Positions 1 through 6,869 are shown, numbered from the stretch's first letter. The stretch is DNA of 6,922 bases from a bacterium (GCA_021784835.1 JAJYHI010000139.1:1-6922); one strand, 5' to 3'. Notes: a model not told the origin generated them from the letters alone. Numbers and translations are program-made.

Positions 1-372
1 GTAATTTTTATATTTCAAAAGGAAATTACGCTTTTAGTCATAACCGCCGTTTTAACCGTAGCGGGATATTCGCTTACCGATAAAGTCGTAGTTTTCGACA
101 GAATAAGGGAAAATTTGAAAACCGAAACGGAGAAGGCTAAGCATATCGATTTAAAAAACCTCGTTAATATAAGTATCAACGAAGTTTTAACGAGAACGGT
201 CGTTACGTCGCTGACGGTCATACTCGTCGTATTATCGCTATTTTTCCTCGGAGGCATAGTTCTGCACGACTTTGCTTTTGCTTTATTGCTCGGAGTATTA
301 ATAGGAACCTATTCCTCGATATTTATCGCAAGCCCTATTATGGTTATTTTAAACGAGAATCATTATAAATAA
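1..372 (+). CDS. secF: Protein translocase subunit SecF, C-terminal part (5' end outside window)
   Basis: The reading frame is open from base 1 to the TAA at 370-372 and gives the last 123 residues of the protein. SecF works with SecD in the inner membrane, using the proton-motive force to help complete SecYEG-dependent export. The family's signature is visible: GYSLTDKVVVFDRIREN at fragment residues 22-38, followed by a segment of the INEVLTRTVVTS type. Two hydrophobic membrane spans then close the protein, the last with GVLIGTYSSIFIASPI, typical of the final SecF transmembrane helix. The chain ends shortly after it with a short polar tail. The true start lies to the left, and secD would be expected upstream but cannot be seen. 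recJ follows after 41 bp on the same strand. Identification as SecF rather than the C-terminal half of a fused SecDF is likely but not proven, because the N-terminus is missing. Confidence 0.93.
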   Translation, partial: VIFIFQKEITLLVITAVLTVAGYSLTDKVVVFDRIRENLKTETEKAKHIDLKNLVNISINEVLTRTVVTSLTVILVVLSLFFLGGIVLHDFAFALLLGVLIGTYSSIFIASPIMVILNENHYK

Positions 373-413
373 ATTTAGTATTAGAAAAGTGCATATAAAT
401 TTAAAATTAAAAT

Positions 414-2390
414 ATGGAAAAAGAATATGTTCACCGATATTTAAAAGAACGTCTTCCGGTATATTTCAATAATACCGCTTCATCCCTTATTTTAAAAAGA
501 ATACTTTCCCAGTTAAATTTCGACCCTTTTTACTCCGATATATTTACCGGCGGCGATAAAACGCCTCTGGATTTTTTTATAGACAACTATCTTAATCCTT
601 CCCTTAAATATTTGAACGACCCTTTTCTCATATCGGATATGGAAAAAGCCGTAACCCGAATATCTAATGCCCTATTAAGCGGCGAATCGGTCTGCATATA
701 CGGGGACTACGACGTGGACGGAATTACGGCGACGTCTTTCCTTGTTTCCTTTTTAAGGGAATTAAAAAAAATCATAAAGCCGGAGCAGAATGGCGGCGGT
801 GAAGGCGGCTCGTCTATTTTCTATAAATTGCCCGACAGGATAAAAGACGGTTACGGTCTGGGAATAGAGCCTATTAATGAAATTTACGATTTTATAGGAG
901 AAAGCGGCGCAAAACCGCTCTCGCTGATGATAACCGTTGATTTAGGAATTACGGGAACAAAGGAAGTTTTACATGCAAACTCCAAAAATATAGACGTAAT
1001 AATATGCGACCACCACGAAGTTCCTTTAAACGGGGAAACGGAGATTTTACCCGACGCTTTTGCAATACTGAATCCTAAACGCAAAGGCGATAAATTTCCG
1101 TTTAAATTTTTACCGGGGGTAGGCATTGCGTTTAATCTCGGCATCGCCCTTAGAAAACATTTAGTAAAAGAAGGCCTGCTGGCTGAATATCCCAATCTTA
1201 AAGATTACCTGGATATTGTATGCCTGGGCATCGTAGCCGATATAGTTCCGATGTACGGAGACAATAGAACCCTCACGCGTTACGGCCTTCAAATACTTAA
1301 CGCGGGACAAAGACCCGGTATAAAAGAACTCAGGCGCATCTGCGGACTGCATTTCGATAACGTCAACGAATCCGATATAGCATGGAAAATAGCTCCGAAA
1401 ATAAACGCCGCCGGCAGGGTCGGCAATCCAGCCGTTGCAGTGGAACTTTTAACTCAAAACGACCCTAAAACCGCTTTCGGTCTTGCTCAAGAACTGGAAT
1501 CGTTCAACAGAAAAAGACAAATGCTTGAAGACGCCTGCTTTAACGATGCGATAAACCTCATTAAAGAAAAAGACGGCAAAGAAGAAACGCTCCCCGTTGT
1601 TATATTAAAAGGAGAATCCTGGCATCCCGGCGTAATAGGCATAGTATCCTCGAAGCTGTCGGACTATTTGCAAAAACCCGTCCTGCTTCTTACCGGATTC
1701 AAAGAGAACGTTTATATCGGTTCGGCAAGGTCATGCGGCAATATAGACATATACGCTTTCTTAAAAAATTACGAGCCTTTTTTTTCCAAGTTCGGCGGAC
1801 ATAAAATGGCTTGCGGATTAACCGTGCGGAAGAACGGAGAGATAGACGATTTTATCTCCGCGGTTTTAAAAGACAGCAAAAAAAATATTCCCGAAGAAAC
1901 AGGACAAAACGGCGCAAAGCCTGATACGGCGGCCGAAGAACCGCAGGATTCCGGAAAACCTGCCGTAAAAGGCGGAATGCCGGAAACGGAATATGACGAA
2001 GAAATTAATTTAGATTCTCTCTCCGATAAAGAACTTTCCGAGGTTATAAAATTAATGTCTCCCTGCGGACCGCTTAACGAAAAGCCTAAATTTTTAATTA
2101 GAAATATTACGCTTTTGGATATAAACAGGCGCGAGTTTAAAAATAAAACCCCGAAAAAAAATAATGCGGCTAATTGTTATTTTACTTTAAATATATCCGG
2201 TTCATGCCCGTCGGGAGATAACGGCAAAACGAAACATAAAGCGATGATGTTCAACAGGCACGGAGCCGCAGAAAATATTTTAGGATTGGACGGCTTGGAT
2301 AAAAATAAAATTGCCGAGAATAAAATTGCCGTTGACGGAATTATATTCGAATTTTTTAACGGATATATAAAAATTCTGAATTTTATATAA
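414..2390 (+). CDS. recJ: Single-stranded-DNA-specific 5'-3' exonuclease RecJ
   Basis: RecJ is a cytoplasmic metal-dependent nuclease of the DHH superfamily that degrades single-stranded DNA 5' to 3' in recombination, mismatch and base-excision repair. The 658-residue protein shows the family motifs in order: GDYDVDG (97-103), VDLGIT (175-180), CDHHEVP (198-204, with the DHH triad at 199-201), LGIVADIVP (271-279, metal-binding Asp276), NAAGRVGNP (331-339), then the DHHA1 domain with HPGVIGIV (404-411), GSARS (436-440) and FGGHKMACGL (460-469). An OB-like domain occupies about 550-658. The protein is longer than many RecJ proteins (commonly about 560-580 residues). The excess lies mainly in a charged Gly/Pro/Glu-rich linker at about 486-546 and a small Gly-rich insertion near 126-133. 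Catalytic residues appear intact; motif II has Leu where Cys or Asn is common. The ATG at 414 has no Shine-Dalgarno sequence, only an A/T-rich leader. It lies between secF and pilM on the same strand and could share their transcript. Confidence 0.95.
   Translation: MEKEYVHRYLKERLPVYFNNTASSLILKRILSQLNFDPFYSDIFTGGDKTPLDFFIDNYLNPSLKYLNDPFLISDMEKAVTRISNALLSGESVCIYGDYDVDGITATSFLVSFLRELKKIIKPEQNGGGEGGSSIFYKLPDRIKDGYGLGIEPINEIYDFIGESGAKPLSLMITVDLGITGTKEVLHANSKNIDVIICDHHEVPLNGETEILPDAFAILNPKRKGDKFPFKFLPGVGIAFNLGIALRKHLVKEGLLAEYPNLKDYLDIVCLGIVADIVPMYGDNRTLTRYGLQILNAGQRPGIKELRRICGLHFDNVNESDIAWKIAPKINAAGRVGNPAVAVELLTQNDPKTAFGLAQELESFNRKRQMLEDACFNDAINLIKEKDGKEETLPVVILKGESWHPGVIGIVSSKLSDYLQKPVLLLTGFKENVYIGSARSCGNIDIYAFLKNYEPFFSKFGGHKMACGLTVRKNGEIDDFISAVLKDSKKNIPEETGQNGAKPDTAAEEPQDSGKPAVKGGMPETEYDEEINLDSLSDKELSEVIKLMSPCGPLNEKPKFLIRNITLLDINRREFKNKTPKKNNAANCYFTLNISGSCPSGDNGKTKHKAMMFNRHGAAENILGLDGLDKNKIAENKIAVDGIIFEFFNGYIKILNFI
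2304..2333 (+). repeat. Imperfect 15-nt tandem duplication inside recJ
   Basis: Two adjacent 15-base copies (2304-2318 and 2319-2333) share their first 13 bases, AATAAAATTGCCG, and differ in the last two. In frame they give NKIAE-NKIAV at RecJ residues about 631-640. Just before them, GGATTGGAC-GGCTTGGAT repeats a Gly-Leu-Asp triplet. Both duplications keep the frame and lie in the C-terminal OB-like domain, so they look like replication-slippage products tolerated in a surface loop. Confidence 0.75.
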
Positions 2391-2414
2391 TACTGATATA
2401 TTTTATTTATTATT

Positions 2415-3368
2415 ATGAAGATTTTTACCGCCGTAGAAATTGATTGCAACCAGTTTAAAATACTTGAAATCCTCAAAAAAAGACGCGGTTATTTCTTGAA
2501 TAATTTTGTTAACGCAACCGTCGACGGTTTGGATTGCCGGGACATCAACTCTGTATCCGTCAATCTTAATAAAATTATGAACGAAAATAAAATAGGCAGG
2601 AAAAATGTAATAACTTCCTTTAACGGGAACTCGGTTTACAGTTTTAATTTTTTTTTGCCGGATATGCCGGAACCCGACCTCAGAATAGCCGTAGAATACG
2701 AACTTAAAAAACTTCTTCCTTTTCCGGTATCCCAGTGCGTATTCGATTATATATATACCGAAAAAATAGACGGGAACGGAAACGGAACGTTAAGCATTAC
2801 GGCGTTTGCTTCAAAAGAGGACGATATAAAAAACTTTAAAGAAATATTCGACAGGTCGGGAATTAAAATAAAATCGATAGAATGTAAAACAGTATCGATT
2901 TATAACAATATAAGATATATAAACAAAAGCGGAACGGGGCATCTTTTGCTTTGCGACATAGGCGATAAATCTATAAAAATAGTCATAATATTAAATAACG
3001 CCGTTAATTTTGAAAGAACAGCGGACGTATTAAGCCTAAAAAATCAAAATTACGATGAGGCTTCAAGCCTTGTAGCCGATGAATTAAAAAGAACTATAGA
3101 TTTCTATTTCGCCGGAAAATCTCTGCCGCCTATAGACGGAATTATTCTCACGGGCATTTTTTCCGGTAAAAGCGGGTTTGACGCAAAAATTTCAGAGGCT
3201 ACGGCTTTTAGAGCTTATTCGGTTTCAATCCTGAATCTTATAAACTCGGGAAAATATTCGTTTTATTTATCCGAAAGATTAAAAAACCGCAATATAAAAG
3301 AAGATTACGAATTTTTCAAACCGCTGGAAGAAATGTGGACTACATTCGGATTGATTATTAATAGATGA
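2415..3368 (+). CDS. pilM: Type IV pilus assembly protein PilM (actin-like)
   Basis: PilM is a cytoplasmic actin/FtsA-fold protein that binds the N-terminal tail of PilN and links the pilus motor to the inner-membrane alignment complex. Family features in this 317-residue protein are the segment AVEYELKKLLPFPVSQCVFDY at 92-112, matching the PilM pattern of a Glu-rich helix followed by a PF turn; LLLCDIGDKSIKIVI at 177-191, the second phosphate-binding strand-turn-strand; an ELKRTIDFYFAGK helix at 223-235; and IDGIILTG at 240-247, close to the usual LSGG strand. No signal peptide or membrane segment is present. The first phosphate loop is abnormal: EIDCNQFK at 8-15 lacks the glycine and Ser/Thr of the usual DIGxxSIK, so ATP binding may be weak or lost. 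Sequence similarity is moderate, but the downstream pilN and pilO support the call strongly. The start at 2415 has no Shine-Dalgarno sequence; recJ ends 24 bp upstream. Confidence 0.83.
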   Translation: MKIFTAVEIDCNQFKILEILKKRRGYFLNNFVNATVDGLDCRDINSVSVNLNKIMNENKIGRKNVITSFNGNSVYSFNFFLPDMPEPDLRIAVEYELKKLLPFPVSQCVFDYIYTEKIDGNGNGTLSITAFASKEDDIKNFKEIFDRSGIKIKSIECKTVSIYNNIRYINKSGTGHLLLCDIGDKSIKIVIILNNAVNFERTADVLSLKNQNYDEASSLVADELKRTIDFYFAGKSLPPIDGIILTGIFSGKSGFDAKISEATAFRAYSVSILNLINSGKYSFYLSERLKNRNIKEDYEFFKPLEEMWTTFGLIINR

Positions 3369-3380
3369 ATCGAAGAATAA

Positions 3381-3986
3381 ATGAAAAAGAAGAATTCGGA
3401 AAAGACGAGAATTAATTTATTGCCCGCCAAAGACAGGAGCCGCATTGCAAAAAGCAGGAAAAGGCTTATAATATTTTTTTTAATTACAGGTTATCTGATA
3501 TTTATCGCTTTATTGGATTTAACATTCGTTCTTAACAACAATTATAAAAAAACTGAACTGTCGCGGCTAAATCAACGGCTGACCGTACTCAAAACAAAAA
3601 ACATTTTAAACGAAACATTCGAATCCGCAATAAACAAAAGAAAAATTCTTTTGGAGGCGATACAAAAAAAAATTGAGGTCATAGACTCCCTTAAAGAACT
3701 TAAAGTTGCATGGAATAAAAAGATAAGCGAGATGGTCGCGGCTTCTCCGGACGGGGTATGGATGAGCGGATTATCTCTCGAAAAGGGGGTTATAGCCATA
3801 AAAGGAAACAGCGTGTCGCTGTCCGGAATTTCAACCTATATTAGCAATCTTAAAAATACCGGGCTATTTACGAAGATAACGCTTACGGAAGCCAAGAGAA
3901 AGATTATCGGCGGCAATACTTTTTATTCTTTTGATTTAAAAGCCGTTTTAAATATCAGGAATATTAACTTTAATAATAAAAAATGA
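3381..3986 (+). CDS. pilN: Type IV pilus assembly protein PilN
   Basis: PilN is a bitopic inner-membrane protein whose cytoplasmic tail docks into PilM and whose periplasmic domain pairs with PilO. The 201-residue product has exactly this plan: a basic cytoplasmic tail containing the diagnostic PilM-binding motif INLLP at 11-15, one membrane helix at about 29-51, a periplasmic helical or coiled-coil stretch at about 55-110, and a ferredoxin-like domain with PDGVWMSGLSLEKGVIAIKG (123-142) followed by an ISTYISNLKNTGLFTKITL segment, both typical of the PilN family. It ends in an Asn/Lys-rich tail. The gene begins 12 bp after the pilM stop and overlaps pilO by four bases, so translation is probably coupled. 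A weak GAAG lies just before the ATG, close to the start and without the GG core of a good ribosome site. Confidence 0.93.
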   Translation: MKKKNSEKTRINLLPAKDRSRIAKSRKRLIIFFLITGYLIFIALLDLTFVLNNNYKKTELSRLNQRLTVLKTKNILNETFESAINKRKILLEAIQKKIEVIDSLKELKVAWNKKISEMVAASPDGVWMSGLSLEKGVIAIKGNSVSLSGISTYISNLKNTGLFTKITLTEAKRKIIGGNTFYSFDLKAVLNIRNINFNNKK

Positions 3987-4579
3987 GAATGGGGCCGCTC
4001 GAAGAGATAAAAAAAATACCGGCATACTTCAGAACCAATAAAATAACCTTGGTTATACTTATGGCTTTCGTTTTTATTTATTTAATAAATCAGGATATAT
4101 TTTTAAACGCCTTAGGAAAAAATATCTCCGCAAAAAATACGGAAATATTAAAATTAAAAAACCGGATAAATACGATAAAAAACACGACGGAGTCTCTTAC
4201 GCGCGAAAAAAATAGTTTATACGGCCTTAAAAGTCAGATTGCGGCATTAAAATTAAAATTAAAAAACGAAGAAATTATGCTTCCTAAGACTTTTATGGTT
4301 GCGGATTTAATTAAAAATATTGCGTTGAATAAACCTGCGGATAATTTTGCCATAGAAAATATAAATTTCGGAAAACCCGTCAAGTATGAAAGCGTAACGG
4401 CTCTGCCGGTCAGCATTTCAATAACGGGAGGTTTCAATAAAACGGTGGAATTCATTAAAAATATAAACTCCATGAAAAGAATTTTTACTATAGACTATGT
4501 TTCTATCAAAGCGAGCAAAAAATCTTTTCCAGATATTAAAGCAGACATAAAAGGATTCGTATTTTCTATGGGCGGTTAG
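3983..4579 (+). CDS. pilO: Type IV pilus assembly protein PilO
   Basis: PilO is the bitopic inner-membrane partner of PilN; the pair spans the periplasm and connects PilM to PilP and the secretin. The 198-residue product shows a short cytoplasmic N-terminus, one membrane helix at about 21-36, a Lys/Asn/Glu-rich coiled coil at about 48-97, and a C-terminal ferredoxin-like domain from about 99. The domain's core, LPVSISITGGFNKTVEFIKN (141-160) followed by a MKRIFTIDYVSI segment, matches the PilO pattern. The start overlaps the pilN stop as ATGA, implying translational coupling; an ATG two codons later at 3989 is an alternative start with no overlap. The next gene is not pilP, as usually found, but tatC on the opposite strand, whose stop codon lies one base away. 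Confidence 0.9.
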   Translation: MRMGPLEEIKKIPAYFRTNKITLVILMAFVFIYLINQDIFLNALGKNISAKNTEILKLKNRINTIKNTTESLTREKNSLYGLKSQIAALKLKLKNEEIMLPKTFMVADLIKNIALNKPADNFAIENINFGKPVKYESVTALPVSISITGGFNKTVEFIKNINSMKRIFTIDYVSIKASKKSFPDIKADIKGFVFSMGG

Positions 4580-4580
4580 G

Positions 4581-5465
4581 TTAATGAACGGACGGCGATA
4601 CTTCGGCGGGCGGCTTCTTTTTAAATTTCCATATCAGGGAAGATATAAAAATACTGATTTCGTACATAGAATAAAGCGGCACCGCTATAAAAAACATAGT
4701 GACTATATCGGCATGAAAAGCGGCAATGATAAGGCTTATTATCAGGGCATATTTTCTATATTTCTTTAGAAACCCCGGTTTTAATATTCCGGCGAGGGAA
4801 AAGAGAGCGGATACCAGCGGCAGTTCGAATATCAATCCGAATATTAATCCCAGCCTCAAGGCAAAATTAATATAATGGGTCAAATTTATCAACGGCGACA
4901 GGTTCGGGCTCTGATAACTCAGGGAAAAATTAATAACGGCGGGCCATATATAAAAAACCATAAAAATTACGCCTGAAATAAAGAACAGCGTTCCGAAAAA
5001 CAAAAAAGGCAGTAAATACATTCTTTCCTTTTTTAAAAGACCGGGCTTTATAAACTGCCAGAATTGAAACAATATAAAAGGGAGGGCGAGCATAAACCCG
5101 AGAATGAGGGATACTTTTACCTGCATAAAAAAGGGTTCCAGAGGTTTTGAGTAATGCAGGATATGTTTTGTGAATTTTTTAGGGGTTTTATTCAGCCCAA
5201 ACGCATAATAAACCGAGGGGGCTTCTTCTTTTATTTTGTTTTTAGCATATCCGGAAAAATAAGTAATATACGTCGGTTTTTCCAGAGGCGTCTCTATGAT
5301 GTTTATCGCCTTATAGGAAAGCCGCCACGAAAAACCCATGCATACGACTAGCGCTATAAATATATAAAATATCCTCTTTCTTAATTCCGAAAAATGCTCT
5401 AAAAAAGGCATTCTCCCTTCGGTTTTAACGCTTTCTTCTTTTTTTTCGATTTTTTTAACGCCCAT
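4581..5465 (-). CDS. tatC: Sec-independent (twin-arginine) protein translocase subunit TatC
   Basis: TatC is the polytopic inner-membrane receptor that recognises twin-arginine signal peptides and, with TatA/TatB, exports folded proteins. The 294-residue product has the six-helix plan: TM1 about 31-48, TM2 113-135, TM3 151-173, TM4 198-223, TM5 239-250 and TM6 253-276. Conserved elements include FLEHFSELRKR at 21-31 (Glu27 and Arg29 match the signal-peptide site), PLEPFF at 108-113, QFWQFIKPGLLKKER at 134-148 (Phe138, Glu147), and FELP with Glu214 in TM4. Two oddities are an enlarged first periplasmic loop (about 30 extra residues, 69-104) and AAFHADIVTM at 248-257 where most TatC proteins have TPPDxxxQ; the Asp is kept, the prolines and Gln are not. 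The annotated start adds a Lys-rich cytoplasmic extension; Met19 (5411) is an alternative. The gene lies 22 bp after the secretin, so co-transcription is likely. Confidence 0.95.
   Translation of the reverse strand: MGVKKIEKKEESVKTEGRMPFLEHFSELRKRIFYIFIALVVCMGFSWRLSYKAINIIETPLEKPTYITYFSGYAKNKIKEEAPSVYYAFGLNKTPKKFTKHILHYSKPLEPFFMQVKVSLILGFMLALPFILFQFWQFIKPGLLKKERMYLLPFLFFGTLFFISGVIFMVFYIWPAVINFSLSYQSPNLSPLINLTHYINFALRLGLIFGLIFELPLVSALFSLAGILKPGFLKKYRKYALIISLIIAAFHADIVTMFFIAVPLYSMYEISIFISSLIWKFKKKPPAEVSPSVH
5412..5420 (-). promoter_or_regulatory. Purine-rich, RBS-like stretch before an internal tatC ATG (alternative start)
   Basis: On the - strand, GAAGGGAGA immediately precedes the ATG at 5411-5409 (TatC Met19). 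It is the most Shine-Dalgarno-like sequence next to any likely start here, while the upstream ATG at 5465 has none. Starting at Met19 would give MPFLEHFSELRKR, very close to the compact N-terminus of many TatC proteins. The purine core lies only about 3 bases from the ATG, closer than usual, so this is a weak candidate. Confidence 0.3.
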
Positions 5466-5487
5466 CTGAATTATTTTGTTTAGCCGG

Positions 5488-6855
5488 CTAATTTACTATT
5501 TTCGGAGAAATAAAGACCATTAACTGCTCTTTCGAAACGCTTCTCTGATGTGAAGAAAACAAATACCCCAAAACAGGTATCTGAGATAAAATTGGAATTC
5601 CATTGTTGTTATGGGATTTTTCCATAGATAAAATACCACCGATAACTAAAGTGGAATTATTTTTAACTGCAACAGTGGTCGTAACGCTTTTATTGTTAAC
5701 AGCAGGAAATCCATTGATGCCCTGGGAAGTCGATGGCGAAGAATAAGTAAGAGTTACATTGAGCAATATATCATTTTTACTCTCGACTATGGGTGTTACG
5801 GTCAAGGTGATACCTATCGTTATTGTCTGAAGAGTGGATGTTACAGGTTCTTGGGCTATGACCGTCGTACCGCCCGTTCCCGAAGGAGACGGGGTTGTCG
5901 TTGTACCGGGACCGGCCGCAGTATATGCCACATAATACATTAAAAGACTTGAATTTATTGTTGCGGGCTGGCCGCTTACAACGGAAACGCTCGGGGAATC
6001 CACAACCTTATCCCAGCCTATCTGCTGCCCTAAATCTAATTGAGCTGATATAATACCGAAGTTTTGAAATGCAGATCCTACATTAAGATTAAAACTAGGG
6101 GTAGGAGCAGATGGAGCATACTCAATTGGACCGTAAGTTGTCGAAGTAATAGTATTATTAAGACTTGGGGATAAAGACCATGCTACACCCAAATTACGCG
6201 CAAAATTATCGGATATATCCACAATCTTTGCATTTAAAAGAACTACCCTTTTTTTAACATCTAAATCTTTTACTATTCGCTTTATCTTTTTTATATTAGA
6301 AGGGATATCGTAAACGAATATCGAATTGCCGTGCGGGGAAGCGTAAGCCTTTGCCCCCTGCGGCAAAACGGGCGTCAGGTCGGTAAGAACGTTTTTAGCC
6401 TGAATATATTTTAGATTTATTTTGTAATATATATAATTATTTTTAAGCGACGAACGGGGTCCTATTATCAAAATCCCCTTGTTCACGCTGTATCCCAAAT
6501 TTCCGGCTCTTAAAATAATTAACAGGGCATTCGGCAGAGGTATGTTTCTTATGTGGAGGGTCGCGCTGCCGTTAACCGAACTGCTTAAAACGTAATTCAG
6601 CCTGAATTCATGGCATATTCCTATTATTAAAGGTCTGAGCGGGATATCGTTGCCTTCGATAGTAATTTTTTGGTCTGGCATTTTAATGCCGCCTATAGAA
6701 CCGAAGCCTGAAGAACCGGAGGAGGAAGCGCCGCTTATCCGCGCTTTAAAAGCGCGGGCGTTTTCGCATCGGCCTGAAAAAATAAAAAAAAGGATAAGGA
6801 TAAGCAACAGCGGGGAAATATAAAAAATAATACGGTTTCTGGACTTAAAAATCAT
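5488..6855 (-). CDS. pilQ: Outer-membrane secretin, PilQ/GspD superfamily, probable type IV pilus secretin
   Basis: Secretins form large gated outer-membrane channels for pili or secreted proteins. This 455-residue product has a signal peptide (basic start, hydrophobic core 11-28, possible signal peptidase I site after the ARA at 33-35) and a Ser/Gly-rich linker (41-57). An N0/STN domain follows (about 63-132), then one N1-like domain (about 145-200) and the secretin barrel (about 204-455). Barrel landmarks are VVLLNAKIVDIS (204-215), VVDSPSVSVVSGQPATI (284-300), LTVTP (351-355), and the terminal IPILSQIPVLGYLF plus KEQLMVFISPKIV. It is short for PilQ (often about 700 residues): the AMIN domains and extra N domains are missing. 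A Thr/Gly/Pro-rich stretch at 311-337 lies inside the barrel. MshL-like or other compact secretins are alternatives; nearby pilMNO favours PilQ. No Shine-Dalgarno sequence precedes the ATG. The barrel half uses threonine codons unlike recJ. Confidence 0.85.
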   Translation of the reverse strand: MIFKSRNRIIFYISPLLLILILFFIFSGRCENARAFKARISGASSSGSSGFGSIGGIKMPDQKITIEGNDIPLRPLIIGICHEFRLNYVLSSSVNGSATLHIRNIPLPNALLIILRAGNLGYSVNKGILIIGPRSSLKNNYIYYKINLKYIQAKNVLTDLTPVLPQGAKAYASPHGNSIFVYDIPSNIKKIKRIVKDLDVKKRVVLLNAKIVDISDNFARNLGVAWSLSPSLNNTITSTTYGPIEYAPSAPTPSFNLNVGSAFQNFGIISAQLDLGQQIGWDKVVDSPSVSVVSGQPATINSSLLMYYVAYTAAGPGTTTTPSPSGTGGTTVIAQEPVTSTLQTITIGITLTVTPIVESKNDILLNVTLTYSSPSTSQGINGFPAVNNKSVTTTVAVKNNSTLVIGGILSMEKSHNNNGIPILSQIPVLGYLFSSHQRSVSKEQLMVFISPKIVN

Positions 6856-6869
6856 AAGTTTATTATTTA

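Noticed and set aside
373..413. Promoter or terminator in the secF-recJ gap
   Set aside because: The 41 bases are almost entirely A/T with only short chance palindromes; no convincing -35/-10 pair or GC hairpin could be identified.
2370..2389. A/T inverted repeat (AAAATT-CTG-AATTTT) at the end of recJ as a terminator
   Set aside because: The stem is only six A/T pairs with no GC and lies inside the coding sequence; far too weak for an intrinsic terminator.
2177..2476. 99-codon - strand frame across the recJ/pilM junction
   Set aside because: It overlaps the coding ends of two strongly supported genes, and its product shows no domain pattern; it looks like a by-product of AT-rich codon use.
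4590..4625. GC-rich stretch followed by a T-run just after pilO, as a + strand terminator
   Set aside because: The G-rich segment before the T-run has no complementary C-rich arm upstream, so no stem can form; it is simply the tatC C-terminal coding region.
4584..4769. Open frame of 61 codons on the + strand opposite tatC
   Set aside because: It is fully antisense to a well-supported TatC, and its product is a basic low-complexity string with no recognisable family features.
5154..5351. 65-codon + strand frame opposite the TatC first-loop insertion
   Set aside because: It lies antisense to the TatC loop. I considered whether the loop insertion might really be a + strand gene, but the TatC frame continues smoothly through it with conserved motifs on both sides.
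6751..6768. Lipoprotein signal (SGRC at secretin residues 27-30)
   Set aside because: Arg directly before the Cys is not compatible with a normal lipobox; a signal peptidase I site after the nearby ARA is more likely.
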